NCBI RefSeq assembly: GCF_009363715.1
Contig: NZ_CP045404.1
Location: 3,068,001-3,132,000 of the forward strand
Origin: Roseovarius sp. THAF9
GTDB lineage: Bacteria > Pseudomonadota > Alphaproteobacteria > Rhodobacterales > Rhodobacteraceae
Reading direction: 5' to 3'
DNA: 64,000 nt
This document shows positions 27,625 through 35,534 of this stretch, piece after piece. Both the position numbers and the translations under genes were made by a program. Below the pieces are notes generated by a model. That model was not told where the DNA came from. It was given only the letters and a program-made list of their open reading frames with translations, and searched no databases. Each line of letters starts with the position of its first letter. Positions within the stretch are counted from its first letter, which is position 1.

Positions 27625-28452
27625 TCAGGCGGCACTTGCCCAGGCCCCGGTTCGGGCAGCCTCATGAGCAAAATCCGCGAAGTCGCGAGGGGCGCGGCCC
27701 AGTGCGCGCATCACGCCGTCTGTGGTGTGGGAGTTGCGCCCGTCCAGAGTTTCGCGCGCGATGGCGGTGAAGACGTCGGCGGCGAAGGTTCCGCCAGCCT
27801 CGGCGATATTGCCGTGGAAATCCTCGAAGCTGATCGGGATATGCCGGATCTCATGCCCGGTCGCCTGAGACAGCTCGGCCGCCATGTCTGCGAATGTCAT
27901 CAGGCGTGGGCCGGTCACCTCGTAGAGTTCGCCCCTGTGCCCGTCTTCGGTCAGCGCCGCGACGGCGACGTCGGCAATGTCGTCGATATCGATGATGGGC
28001 TCGGCGACATCGCCGCCAGGCATCGGCAGGACGCCCGCCAGGACCGGATCACGCAGGTAACCTTCGGAGAAGTTCTGCGCGAACCAAGCGGCGCGGACGA
28101 TAGTGAAGTCGACGCCGGAATTGCGCACCACCTCCTCGCCCAGCCGGGCGTGGTGTTCGCCCCGGCCGGAAAGAAGGACGAGATGCTCGACATCCACGTC
28201 GCGGGCCGTTTCGCAAAGCGACTCGAGCTTTTCCACGGCGCCGGGGAAGGCGAGATCGGGAAAGTAGGTGACATAAGCCGCACGAGCCCCGTGCAGGGCC
28301 GGCGCCCAGGTCTCCGGCGCCTCCCAGTCGAAGGGCGTTGCAGAACTGCGTGAGCCGCGGCGCACTGGAAGACCGAGCGCCTCGAGGCGGGTGGCGACGC
28401 GGTGGCCGGTCTTGCCGGTCGCACCGATGACGAGGATTGGTTGGTCTTGCAT
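27625..28452 (-). CDS. NmrA-like NAD(P)-binding protein
   Basis: 275 aa atypical short-chain dehydrogenase fold. N-terminal nucleotide-binding loop VIGATGKTGHRVATRL, then HLVLLSGRGEH and FTIVRAAWFAQNFSEG. The classic YxxxK pair is absent, as in NmrA/quinone-oxidoreductase-2-like sensors. Likely a redox sensor or NAD(P)H-dependent reductase. A ribosome-binding site (AAGGAGATAACCG) precedes the ATG at 28452. Downstream of the AraC regulator gene. Confidence 0.88.
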   Translation of the reverse strand: MQDQPILVIGATGKTGHRVATRLEALGLPVRRGSRSSATPFDWEAPETWAPALHGARAAYVTYFPDLAFPGAVEKLESLCETARDVDVEHLVLLSGRGEHHARLGEEVVRNSGVDFTIVRAAWFAQNFSEGYLRDPVLAGVLPMPGGDVAEPIIDIDDIADVAVAALTEDGHRGELYEVTGPRLMTFADMAAELSQATGHEIRHIPISFEDFHGNIAEAGGTFAADVFTAIARETLDGRNSHTTDGVMRALGRAPRDFADFAHEAARTGAWASAA

Positions 28453-28560
28453 CGGTTATCTCCTTGGCTTCGGTTTCGATATCCAAGGGATAGGCGCTTT
28501 GATGCTGTTCGGTATTGACCCGCGATGTCAGCCTTTTGACCGCCGCCGCCAATGCGCCGG

Positions 28561-29574
28561 TCAGCGGTCGGACAAGTCTTTTCGGAACGACGCGGGCGTT
28601 GTGCCGACCCAACGCTTGAACGCCCGGGTAAAGGCGCTTTGCTCGGAAAAACCGGTCAGGAACGCGATTTCGGCCAGTGAGCGGCTTTCGTCTTGCAACA
28701 GCCCCTCGGCGAGGTCGCGGCGTGTTTGCTCGGTGAGCGCCTGAAAGTTCATTCCGTACTCGGAGAGCCGCCTGTGGAAGGATCGGGCGCTGAGTCCGAG
28801 ACCATGAGCGATCTCGGCCATCTTCGGTGCCCCCTCGTTCAGGGCCTGGGCAATGGAGGCTTTCGCCTGCGCCACCAGCTCGGGCTCCCGGGTGATCTCA
28901 GAGAGTTCGGCGTCCAGATGCGAAGTAAGATACCTCGAAATCCCCTCGTCCCCGAGGATGTTTTGCCGGGCCAGCGTTTCTTCGGAATAGAGGATCGCGT
29001 CCAGATCGGTGTCGAAACGCACTGGGCAGCCAAACCATTCCTCGTGAGCCGTAATCGAGCGCGGTGCGGGATGCCGGACCATTACTTCCAAGGGCGCGAG
29101 AGGCTCCGGGCAGACCTGCCGTGCGATGGATACGGCGCTTGCAAGGGTCGCCTCGTTCGACAGCCGCATTCCGAGGCGCCGTTCGCCCGCCCGATGCAGG
29201 ATGAAGAGTGTGCCCCCGGTCGTCGGCCGCAGCTCATATTCCGCGACGCTGGTCCATAGGCGCGCATAGCGCTCCACCCGCGCATAGGACGCCCCCAGAG
29301 TCGTCGCCGCCTTGAAGGCCAGCCCGAGCGCGCCGTACTCGTCAAGCCGCATTGAGGCACCCGTGCGCACCGGCAGATCGGTCACGTCGATCTGGTCCGC
29401 GATCCTTTCGAGCAGGTCGTAGTAGCGCTCTGCCGGGATCATCTGCTTTGGGTTCCAAGGGTGATCGACATCAATTTCGACCAAAGACAGCATCTCGGCT
29501 GCGTCGATTCGGTCACCAGCCGCAGCGACTACCTTGCGCGCGAAGAGAGATGTCACATAGCCCATATCCCGCAC
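28561..29574 (-). CDS. AraC-family transcriptional regulator
   Basis: 337 aa. N-terminal ligand-binding domain of the arabinose-binding-like type (about 20-205), and C-terminal double helix-turn-helix (about 240-335): MAEIAHGLGLSARSFHRRLS and SLAEIAFLTGFSEQSAFTRA. It probably controls the NmrA/DUF4345/DUF1772 genes that follow on the same strand after 108 bp. An IS element ends 17 bp upstream of its start, so its own promoter may now lie inside the IS. A second ATG lies nine bases further in. Confidence 0.9.
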   Translation of the reverse strand: MRDMGYVTSLFARKVVAAAGDRIDAAEMLSLVEIDVDHPWNPKQMIPAERYYDLLERIADQIDVTDLPVRTGASMRLDEYGALGLAFKAATTLGASYARVERYARLWTSVAEYELRPTTGGTLFILHRAGERRLGMRLSNEATLASAVSIARQVCPEPLAPLEVMVRHPAPRSITAHEEWFGCPVRFDTDLDAILYSEETLARQNILGDEGISRYLTSHLDAELSEITREPELVAQAKASIAQALNEGAPKMAEIAHGLGLSARSFHRRLSEYGMNFQALTEQTRRDLAEGLLQDESRSLAEIAFLTGFSEQSAFTRAFKRWVGTTPASFRKDLSDR

Positions 29575-29665
29575 TCTACGACACGCGCGGTTGTCCGTCT
29601 TCAGAGTTTTTCGGACAAGTCGTTTGTTTTGGTAACGGAGGCTCTGGTTCGGTTTCTGTTTGAGT

Positions 29666-30646
29666 TTAGGCGACCGCGGCTTTGTGCTGCAACCGGCGCT
29701 TTCGGATTGTCTGTTTCTTGATCTCCTCTCTCATTTTCAGGATCGTCCGACCCCGACCGTGGTAGACGTCAGCCGGCGTCAGGTTATCCAGGCTCTCGTG
29801 GTATCGCCGAGTGTTGTAGTATCCGACGAAGTCGCCGATCTGGCGTTCAAGATCCCCCGGCAGATAGTAGTTCTCCAGCAGAACCCGGTTCTTCATGGTC
29901 TGGTGCCAGCGTTCGATCTTGCCCTGGGTCTGTGGGTGGTGCGGCGCTCCGCGGACGTGATCCATACCTTTGGTATCGAGGTAGTCGGCCAGGTCGGCCG
30001 CAACGTAGGACGAGCCGTTGTCGCTGAGCAGCCGGGGCTTGTGAACGACTGTCGCATGAGCACAGCCCGAGGCCTCCAGCGCCAGATCCAGCGTGTCCGT
30101 CACATCCACGGCCTTCATTGTCGTGCAGAGCTTCCACGCGATGATGTAGCGGCTGTAATCGTCGAGGATCGTGCTGAGATAGAACCAGCCCCAACCGATG
30201 ACCTTGAGATAGGTGAAGTCGGTTTGCCAGAGTTCGTTGGGCCGAGTTGTCTTGTCCCGGAACTCATCGGCGGCACGGATCACCACATGGGCCGGAGCCG
30301 TGATCAGGTCCTGGGCCTTGAGAATGCGGTATGCCGAGGACTCAGATACAAAATACCGTTTCTCATCGGTGTATTTGACCGCCAATTCCCGTGGCGTCAG
30401 ATCCTCATGATCCAGCGCGAACTCAACGAAGGCGTCGCGGATCTCGTCCGGGATGCGGTTCCACACCGCCCGAGGCCGCGGGGACGTGTCACGCAAAGCG
30501 TCAACGCCGCCATCGGCCCACCGCGCATACCACTGGTAATAGGTGCTGCTGGGAATGCCGAGCATGGTCAGGGTCCGCCTGACCGGCAAATGCGAGGCTT
30601 CGACTGTCCGAATGATCTCGAGCTTCTCCGAGGCTGGGTATCTCAT
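29666..30646 (-). CDS. IS3-family transposase OrfB (DDE integrase)
   Basis: 326 aa. N-terminal helix-turn-helix (RTLTMLGIPSSTYYQWYARW), then the rve core: first Asp in LWQTDFTYLKVIG, second in LLSDNGSSYV, and the glutamate in HPQTQGKIERWHQTMKNR. The end is YYNTRRYHESLDNLTPADVY. Full length. Its ATG overlaps the orfA stop (ATGA). Its frame is open upstream to an A7 run in orfA, so an OrfAB fusion by -1 frameshifting is possible. Confidence 0.93.
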   Translation of the reverse strand: MRYPASEKLEIIRTVEASHLPVRRTLTMLGIPSSTYYQWYARWADGGVDALRDTSPRPRAVWNRIPDEIRDAFVEFALDHEDLTPRELAVKYTDEKRYFVSESSAYRILKAQDLITAPAHVVIRAADEFRDKTTRPNELWQTDFTYLKVIGWGWFYLSTILDDYSRYIIAWKLCTTMKAVDVTDTLDLALEASGCAHATVVHKPRLLSDNGSSYVAADLADYLDTKGMDHVRGAPHHPQTQGKIERWHQTMKNRVLLENYYLPGDLERQIGDFVGYYNTRRYHESLDNLTPADVYHGRGRTILKMREEIKKQTIRKRRLQHKAAVA

Positions 30647-31017
30647 GCGTCGTCCTCCCCATCCCCGAACGTGCTTTTTTTGAGCAGCCTGTTCTCCAGT
30701 GTCAGCTCCGCGACCACTTCTTTCAGCGCGGCTGCCTCAGAGCGCAGTTCCTTGACCTCGGGAGCTGTCGCCTGACGGGCTGTGTCACCCGCCAGCCGGT
30801 TCTTCCCAGCCTCAAGAAACTCCTTCGACCAGCTGTAATAAAGGCTCTCAGCGATCCCTTCACGACGGCACAGGGCCGCTATGCTTTCTTCGCCCCGCAT
30901 CCCGGCAAGCACGATGCGGATCTTCTCCTCCGCCGAGTAGTGCTTGCGGGTCTTACGCTTGATACCCCTAACAAGCTTGTCAGCAGCATCCTTGGATGTT
31001 CCGGATCTCTTGTTCAT
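30643..31017 (-). CDS. IS3-family OrfA (helix-turn-helix)
   Basis: 124 aa from the ATG at 31017. HTH_8-type DNA-binding part (RKHYSAEEKIRIVLAGMRGE, AALCRREGIAESLYYSW), then a leucine-zipper-like heptad segment (LRSEAAALKEVVAELTLENR). The 3' end has a slippery run of seven A residues (30675-30681 on the opposite strand), followed by the overlapping orfB start. Confidence 0.9.
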   Translation of the reverse strand: MNKRSGTSKDAADKLVRGIKRKTRKHYSAEEKIRIVLAGMRGEESIAALCRREGIAESLYYSWSKEFLEAGKNRLAGDTARQATAPEVKELRSEAAALKEVVAELTLENRLLKKSTFGDGEDDA

Positions 31018-31108
31018 CTTCGCTCCATTATGGCTTCGATGAACCAGAAATCCTCCGTTCCTCAAACACCTAAATCTGTCCGGTAGGTGCTGACGTTAGA
31101 CACGATGA

Positions 31109-31491
31109 ACCAAAGGTATGGATCACGTCCGCGGAGCGCCGCACCACCCACAGACCCAGGGCAAGATCGAACGCTGGCACCAGACCATGAAGAACCGGGT
31201 TCTGCTGGAGAACTACTATCTGCCGGGGGATCTTGAACGCCAGATCGGCGACTTCGTCGGATACTACAACACTCGGCGATACCACGAGAGCCTGGATAAC
31301 CTGACGCCGGCTGACGTCTACCACGGTCGGGGTCGGACGATCCTGAAAATGAGAGAGGAGATCAAGAAACAGACAATCCGAAAGCGCCGGTTGCAGCACA
31401 AAGCCGCGGTCGCCTAAACTCAAACAGAAACCGAACCAGAGCCTCCGTTACCAAAACAAACGACTTGTCCGAAAAACTCTGAAGACGGACA
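31109..31491 (+). repeat. Inverted 383-bp fragment of the same IS
   Basis: It equals the reverse complement of 29592-29974 in length and, wherever I compared it, in sequence, including the terminal repeat ending at 31491. The break in the transposase gene is at the shared ACCAAAGG. With the intact copy it makes a 383-bp inverted repeat around a 1134-bp centre. Confidence 0.88.
31118..31417 (+). pseudogene. 3' fragment of the IS transposase orfB
   Basis: 99 codons identical to the last part of the intact OrfB, from MDHVRGAPHHPQTQ through the glutamate region (HPQTQGKIERW) to the same stop. The N-terminal two thirds, including both catalytic aspartates, are missing, so it is inactive. Confidence 0.9.
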
Positions 31492-31550
31492 AGAGCCCTT
31501 CGATGCGCAAAATTGAACTCAGCGGCGCAAACGCGTTGCCCCCTCTCCAC

Positions 31551-31721
31551 ATGACGCCCATCGAACGTCGCGCGGCGCTCTGCAAGATCCTGGCACTTGG
31601 CCTGGTGCGCCTGCGTCAGCGCCAGTCAAGTGAAGTATCTGCACAGGTTGGAGAAAGTTTGCTTCACTCTCCGCCCGACCGGAGCGGTCATGCAACCACC
31701 GAAACCGGAGGACACGCATGA
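31551..31721 (+). CDS. Small protein at the head of the recombinase cassette
   Basis: 56 aa from the ATG at 31551 (MTPIERRAALCKILALGLVR). The frame extends to an ATG at 31503, but the shorter form matches the helical, Arg-rich small proteins that often precede DUF2924 genes. It ends in an ATGA overlap with DUF2924, implying coupled translation. The IS fragment ends only 59 bp upstream, so any earlier cassette gene has been lost. Function unknown. Confidence 0.65.
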   Translation: MTPIERRAALCKILALGLVRLRQRQSSEVSAQVGESLLHSPPDRSGHATTETGGHA

Positions 31722-32173
31722 CAAAGCAAGACCCGATCCCCGCGCGCCTGGCCGCGCTGAAGACCGCCTCGACGCTGGAGCTGAAGGCGCAATGGCGCGA
31801 CCTCTTCGACAGCGAGCCGCCGCCTTTCAACCGCCGGTACCTCGAAAGCCGCCTGGCCTACCGCATCCAGGAACTGACCTATGGCGGGCTGAAGCCGGAG
31901 ACCACCCGCCGACTGGAACGGCTGGGAGAGGAACTCGACGGCGGTGATCGCAAGAAGAGCCGACGCCGTGCCGATCACGGCATGCTCATCGCCGGCACGC
32001 GCCTCATCCGGGAATGGCAGGGCGTCGAGCAGGTCGTCACTGTCACCAGCGACGGCTTCGAGTGGCAAGGGCGACCCTACAAATCGCTTTCGGCCATCGC
32101 CCGCGCCATCACAGGCACGCGCTGGAACGGCTGGGTCTTCTTCGGGCTCAAGAACCGGAGGGCACAGACATGA
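31718..32173 (+). CDS. DUF2924 domain protein
   Basis: 151 aa. DUF2924 pattern: LKAQWRDLFDSEPPPFNRRY, LAYRIQELTYGG, and the C-terminal YKSLSAIARAITGTRWNGW. The family is almost always next to phage-type serine recombinases. Likely a DNA-binding accessory factor (my inference from location). The start and stop are in 4-bp overlaps with both neighbours. Confidence 0.88.
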   Translation: MTKQDPIPARLAALKTASTLELKAQWRDLFDSEPPPFNRRYLESRLAYRIQELTYGGLKPETTRRLERLGEELDGGDRKKSRRRADHGMLIAGTRLIREWQGVEQVVTVTSDGFEWQGRPYKSLSAIARAITGTRWNGWVFFGLKNRRAQT

Positions 32174-33480
32174 CGAAGCCAGTCATCCGCAAGCTGCGTT
32201 GCGCGATCTACACCCGAAAATCATCCGAGGAAGGGCTGGAGCAGGAGTTCAACTCGCTCCACGCCCAGCGGGAAGCGTGCGAGGCGTACATCGCCAGCCA
32301 GCGGTCCGAAGGCTGGGTGCTGGTCCGCGATCAGTATGACGACGGCGGCATCTCGGGCGGCACGCTGGAACGCCCCGGCCTTCAGCGGCTGCTGGAAGAC
32401 ATCGAGGACGGGCTGGTCGACGTGGTGGTGGTCTACAAGATCGACCGCCTCAGCCGCTCGCTCGCCGACTTCGCCGAGCTGGTCGAGGTGTTCGACCGCA
32501 ATGACGTGACCTTCGTCTCGGTCACACAGTCCTTCAACACGACGACCTCCATGGGGCGGCTGACGCTGAACATCCTGCTCAGTTTCGCCCAGTTCGAGCG
32601 CGAGGTGACCGCTGAGCGCATTCGCGACAAGATCTCCGCTTCTCGGCGCAAGGGCATGTGGATGGGCGGCGTGCCGCCTTTCGGCTACCGGGTCGAGAAC
32701 CGGAAGCTGCGGATCGATGAAGCGAAGGCCGAACACGTCCGTTGGATCTTCGCTCGTTTTCTCGAAATCGGCTCGGGAACAGAACTGGCGCGCGAAGTTG
32801 ATCAACGCGGCATCCGCACACCAAGGGGCAACAGGATCGACAAGAAGTACCTCTACCGCATGCTTAACAACCGCGCCTTTATTGGCGAAGCGGTCCACAA
32901 GGGCGAGAGCTACCCCGGCGAACACGACGCCATCATCGATCGCGAGACGTGGGACCGCGTTCACGCCATCCTGCAGGAGAGCCCCCGTAAGCGCGCCGCC
33001 CGCACCCGCGCCGAGACGCCAGCGCTGCTAAAGGGGCTGCTCTTTGGCCCCGATGGCGCGGCCTTCTCGCCGACGCACACCCGCAAGGGCGACAGACTCT
33101 ACCGCTACTATGTCAGCCAGACGGTGCTGAAGCATGGCGCAGGGTCGTGCCCGGTGGGCCGAGTCTTCGCCGCAGATATCGAGGCCGCAGTCGTCGATCA
33201 GTTGCGCACCGTGTTCCGCCAGCCGGAGATCGTGGCGGGGACGTGGAAGGCGGCGCGCGCCGACGCCGACGACATCACCGAGGCCGACGCCCGCGCAGCA
33301 CTCAAGCATCTCGATCCGCTCTGGGACGAACTCTTCCCGGCAGAGCAGGCGCGCATTGTTGCGCTGCTGGTTGAGCGCGTGGACATTGGAACCGATGGCC
33401 TGAATGTCCGGCTGCGCGTCGATGGCCTCGGCGGTCTCGCACGCGAGATGCAGACCAGCGGCACCGGAGAAGTGGCATGA
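32170..33480 (+). CDS. Serine site-specific recombinase
   Basis: 436 aa. Resolvase catalytic domain: the nucleophile serine is in AIYTRKSSEEG (S18), followed by YDDGGISGGTLERPGLQRLL, YKIDRLSRSL and FAQFEREVTAERIRDKI. The recombinase domain follows (MGGVPPFGYRVENRKL, TPRGNRIDKKYLYRMLNN). The usual zinc-ribbon cysteines are missing (LLFGPDGAAFSP), as in other DUF2924-associated members. It probably drove integration of the prophage whose remains flank it; its stop overlaps the next gene (ATGA). Confidence 0.92.
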   Translation: MTKPVIRKLRCAIYTRKSSEEGLEQEFNSLHAQREACEAYIASQRSEGWVLVRDQYDDGGISGGTLERPGLQRLLEDIEDGLVDVVVVYKIDRLSRSLADFAELVEVFDRNDVTFVSVTQSFNTTTSMGRLTLNILLSFAQFEREVTAERIRDKISASRRKGMWMGGVPPFGYRVENRKLRIDEAKAEHVRWIFARFLEIGSGTELAREVDQRGIRTPRGNRIDKKYLYRMLNNRAFIGEAVHKGESYPGEHDAIIDRETWDRVHAILQESPRKRAARTRAETPALLKGLLFGPDGAAFSPTHTRKGDRLYRYYVSQTVLKHGAGSCPVGRVFAADIEAAVVDQLRTVFRQPEIVAGTWKAARADADDITEADARAALKHLDPLWDELFPAEQARIVALLVERVDIGTDGLNVRLRVDGLGGLAREMQTSGTGEVA

Positions 33481-33872
33481 CTCGCGCTACGCCCATCCCC
33501 GAGACCGTGACACTCCACGTCCCGTTTCTGGTTGTCCAGCGCGGCGCGCGGAAAGAGATTAAGATGCCCGAGGGCGCCCCGCAGCCACGTCGGGCAGACA
33601 ACACCCTCGTAAAGGCACTGGCCCGCGCCTTCCGTTGGAAGCGAATGCTGGAGTCAGGCGAGTATGCAACCATCGGCGATTTGGCCAAGCGCGAAGGGAT
33701 CGCGCACTCTTACATGACCCGCGTCCTGCGCCTGAACCTGCTCGCACCGAACATCGTCGAGGCGATCCTGGACGGGAAGCAGGGGCCGGAGTTGACGCTG
33801 GCGCGTGCGCTGGAGCCGTTTCCGTTGGACTGGGAAAAGCAGTTTCAGAGTTTCAGTCTGGAGAAACTTTAA
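33477..33872 (+). CDS. Recombinase-associated DNA-binding-like protein
   Basis: 131 aa. Central helix-turn-helix like the ParB/KorB type: TIGDLAKREGIAHSYMTRVL (about residues 64-83), with LTLARALEPFPLDWEKQF at the end. A basic N-terminal half. Last gene of the four-gene ATGA-coupled cassette. A role as directionality or accessory factor of the recombinase is inferred from the coupling only. Confidence 0.78.
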   Translation: MTRATPIPETVTLHVPFLVVQRGARKEIKMPEGAPQPRRADNTLVKALARAFRWKRMLESGEYATIGDLAKREGIAHSYMTRVLRLNLLAPNIVEAILDGKQGPELTLARALEPFPLDWEKQFQSFSLEKL

Positions 33873-33897
33873 CCACTCTTGACCATCGCGCGCACGG

Positions 33898-34230
33898 TCA
33901 TTGCCTCCAGGCCATAGAAGCCGCCAGCCCGTCCGGAGCAGCGTGATCGGTCCAGCGCAGCCAGAGCGCCTGCAGCCGTTCGCGCACCGCGCGGTCGGGA
34001 TGGGTGGGCTGAGGCTTTATCCCAGCGCCGACGACATTGCCGAAGAGGTTGTCCACTGCCCTCGCCGCGACCCACGGGTTGTTCCGCTAATACCACTCGG
34101 CCACGCCCGCTGGGGTTCCCGCGTTCAAGCCGTCGACCGACTGCGCGCCCTCCCAACGCCGCCCGCCAGCCGCAGCGCCTAAGCCACGAGCGCGCGCGAG
34201 GCCGAGAAGGCGATGGAGAAAGGTCCGCAT
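33898..34230 (-). pseudogene. Phage portal protein remnant (lambda family), N-terminal part
   Basis: Read leftward from an ATG at 34230: a 47-codon start (MRTFLHRLLGLARARGLG ... GRRWEGAQSVDGLNAG), an in-frame TAG at 34087-34089, then RNNPWVAARAVDNLFGNVVG and RERLQALWLRWTDHA, ending at a TGA (33898). The order GRRWEGA... then RNNPWAxRAVDxLxxNVVGTGIKP is that of lambda-type portal proteins. A piece between them is deleted and everything after about residue 110 is gone. It is out of use and lies on the strand opposite the recombinase cassette. Confidence 0.75.
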
Positions 34231-34386
34231 ACGAGAATCTTATCTACGTCCGCGACAAGGGCGAAGACAGAGCGTTTGAGAATATTTGGCAGCGCCCCAT
34301 TGTGGGCGACGTGTCTGGTCTGTTACCTTTTTTCTAGGGAGCACATCTTGGCTGCTGCCCGGATTTCTTGATCAGACGAGGATATC
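34231..34386. other. Gap between portal remnant and the endonuclease gene
   Basis: 156 bp with no gene. G+C drops here; the likely promoter and leader of the HNH gene are in this stretch (ATTTGGCAGC, TTTTTTCTAGGG, CATCTTGG), ending in GAGGATATC in front of a TTG start. Confidence 0.5.
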
Positions 34387-35532
34387 TTGAAAACTGCGTC
34401 TATGCTCGTATTCCGGCGAATAACGCCGGCCGACTTCTACTTCATCTATCAGGATGGAGGCTCTGGTGGTGGGCGACAGTCTTACATAGATATAGATACA
34501 AGCGGCGTCTCAATCGCCAATTGGAATGCTTTTTTCTCAGGGATAACTCCCGAAATGAAAGCAGGCGGGCCAAGTTGGACATTCGAAGTAAATAGCCTTG
34601 GTCTCGGGACCAGCCAGATGTTGCGGATTGCGCAAAGGCGGAATACCACTTTTAGTATCCGCTCGCAAAAACTCGCAAGTAGAGACTCGAATCGAGTTCA
34701 CGCGTGGCATCCAGATCGGACCTCTTTCCCAAAACCAGCGAGCGTGCCCTCTGGCTCTTCTGATCCTCAAATTCCGCCCCTCATTAAGGGCTTGACGATA
34801 TTCATAATTCGAGCGACGGACGACACTTATTGGGCCGGCTGGATGCGCACGCAAAACAAGCCCGCAGGTTGGGCTGTCCCAAAAACGCTTGCGGCCTTGT
34901 TCACCGAAGATGATGGCTTCATTAATTTTTCTTCGGGAATTCAATTTGACGAAAATCAACTCAATTGGCCCTTCTACGTCTCTGGAGCGACGAGTTCCTC
35001 TCCTTCTCCGTCTTCCGGTTCTTCGAGCACAGGATCTGGCAGTGCGACGGGTGCAACGTCTCCAGCGAAGACAACTACGGCGTCTACATCGACAGGTGGA
35101 CGAAGCTTCATTGTGCGAACCGAAGATGAGATCGCGAGTGATCTATTCGATGCAGATTATTCCGAAGTCCCTCCGGATAAAAAAGAAGTTGTTGCCAAAG
35201 TTCGGGTGAGAAATCAAAAGGCTGTTCGCGCTCTAAAAAAATTGTATGGCGAGTGTCAAATCTCCGGAGAACAGTACGTTTTTCCCAAAGAGGATGGCGA
35301 TCCCTATTTGGAGGTTCACCATCTAATACCTCTCGGGCTTGGCGGCGCGGATTCGCCTGCCAATCTGGTCGTATTGAGCGCCCACATGCATAGAATGCTT
35401 CACTATGCAAATGTTGGTGAAATCGACTTGTCAAAGATTTCCGGAGATCAGTTGACGATCCGGATCAATGGTAATGAGTACACGATCCGCTGGCGGCCCG
35501 ACCATGCAGCTATGATAAAAGCGCTTGAATGA
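34387..35532 (+). CDS. HNH endonuclease of a restriction-modification system, with putative N-terminal recognition domain
   Basis: 381 aa from a TTG (34387) preceded by GAGGA; an ATG at 34402 is the alternative. Three parts: an N-terminal beta-rich domain (about 1-190; YFIYQDGGSGGGRQSYIDID) resembling in layout the EcoRII-N/B3-like DNA-recognition fold (inference), a Ser/Thr/Gly linker (about 200-237), and a C-terminal HNH nuclease. The nuclease shows YGECQISGEQYVFPK, LEVHHLIPLGLGGADSPANL and the third-motif HMHRMLHY, with all three key residues (H, N, H) present. It stops 2 bp from the convergent methyltransferase. Codon use is A+T-richer than neighbours. Confidence 0.82.
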   Translation: MKTASMLVFRRITPADFYFIYQDGGSGGGRQSYIDIDTSGVSIANWNAFFSGITPEMKAGGPSWTFEVNSLGLGTSQMLRIAQRRNTTFSIRSQKLASRDSNRVHAWHPDRTSFPKPASVPSGSSDPQIPPLIKGLTIFIIRATDDTYWAGWMRTQNKPAGWAVPKTLAALFTEDDGFINFSSGIQFDENQLNWPFYVSGATSSSPSPSSGSSSTGSGSATGATSPAKTTTASTSTGGRSFIVRTEDEIASDLFDADYSEVPPDKKEVVAKVRVRNQKAVRALKKLYGECQISGEQYVFPKEDGDPYLEVHHLIPLGLGGADSPANLVVLSAHMHRMLHYANVGEIDLSKISGDQLTIRINGNEYTIRWRPDHAAMIKALE

Positions 35533-35534
35533 AG

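Larger units (their letters stand above)
29592..31102 (-). mobile_element. Intact IS3-family insertion sequence
   Basis: About 1.51 kb. Terminal imperfect inverted repeats: at the left TGTCCGTCTTCAG...TTTTTCGGACA (from 29592), and at the right, read inward on the minus strand, TGTCTAACGTCAG...CTACCGGACA (to 31102). Further inside, AACGGAGG...CTGGTTC recurs in both ends. It carries orfA and orfB on the minus strand. No target duplication is visible (left flank GGT, right flank CGA), suggesting a later rearrangement on one side, where an inverted fragment of the same IS lies 6 bp away. Confidence 0.85.

Noticed and set aside
29592..31491. Composite transposon carrying the recombinase and R-M genes
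   Set aside because: Both IS pieces are on the same side of the cassette; none is found to the right, so they do not bracket it.
33869..34156. 95-codon minus-strand protein
   Set aside because: It is in another frame than the portal remnant and has no family pattern; the portal frame explains the stretch.
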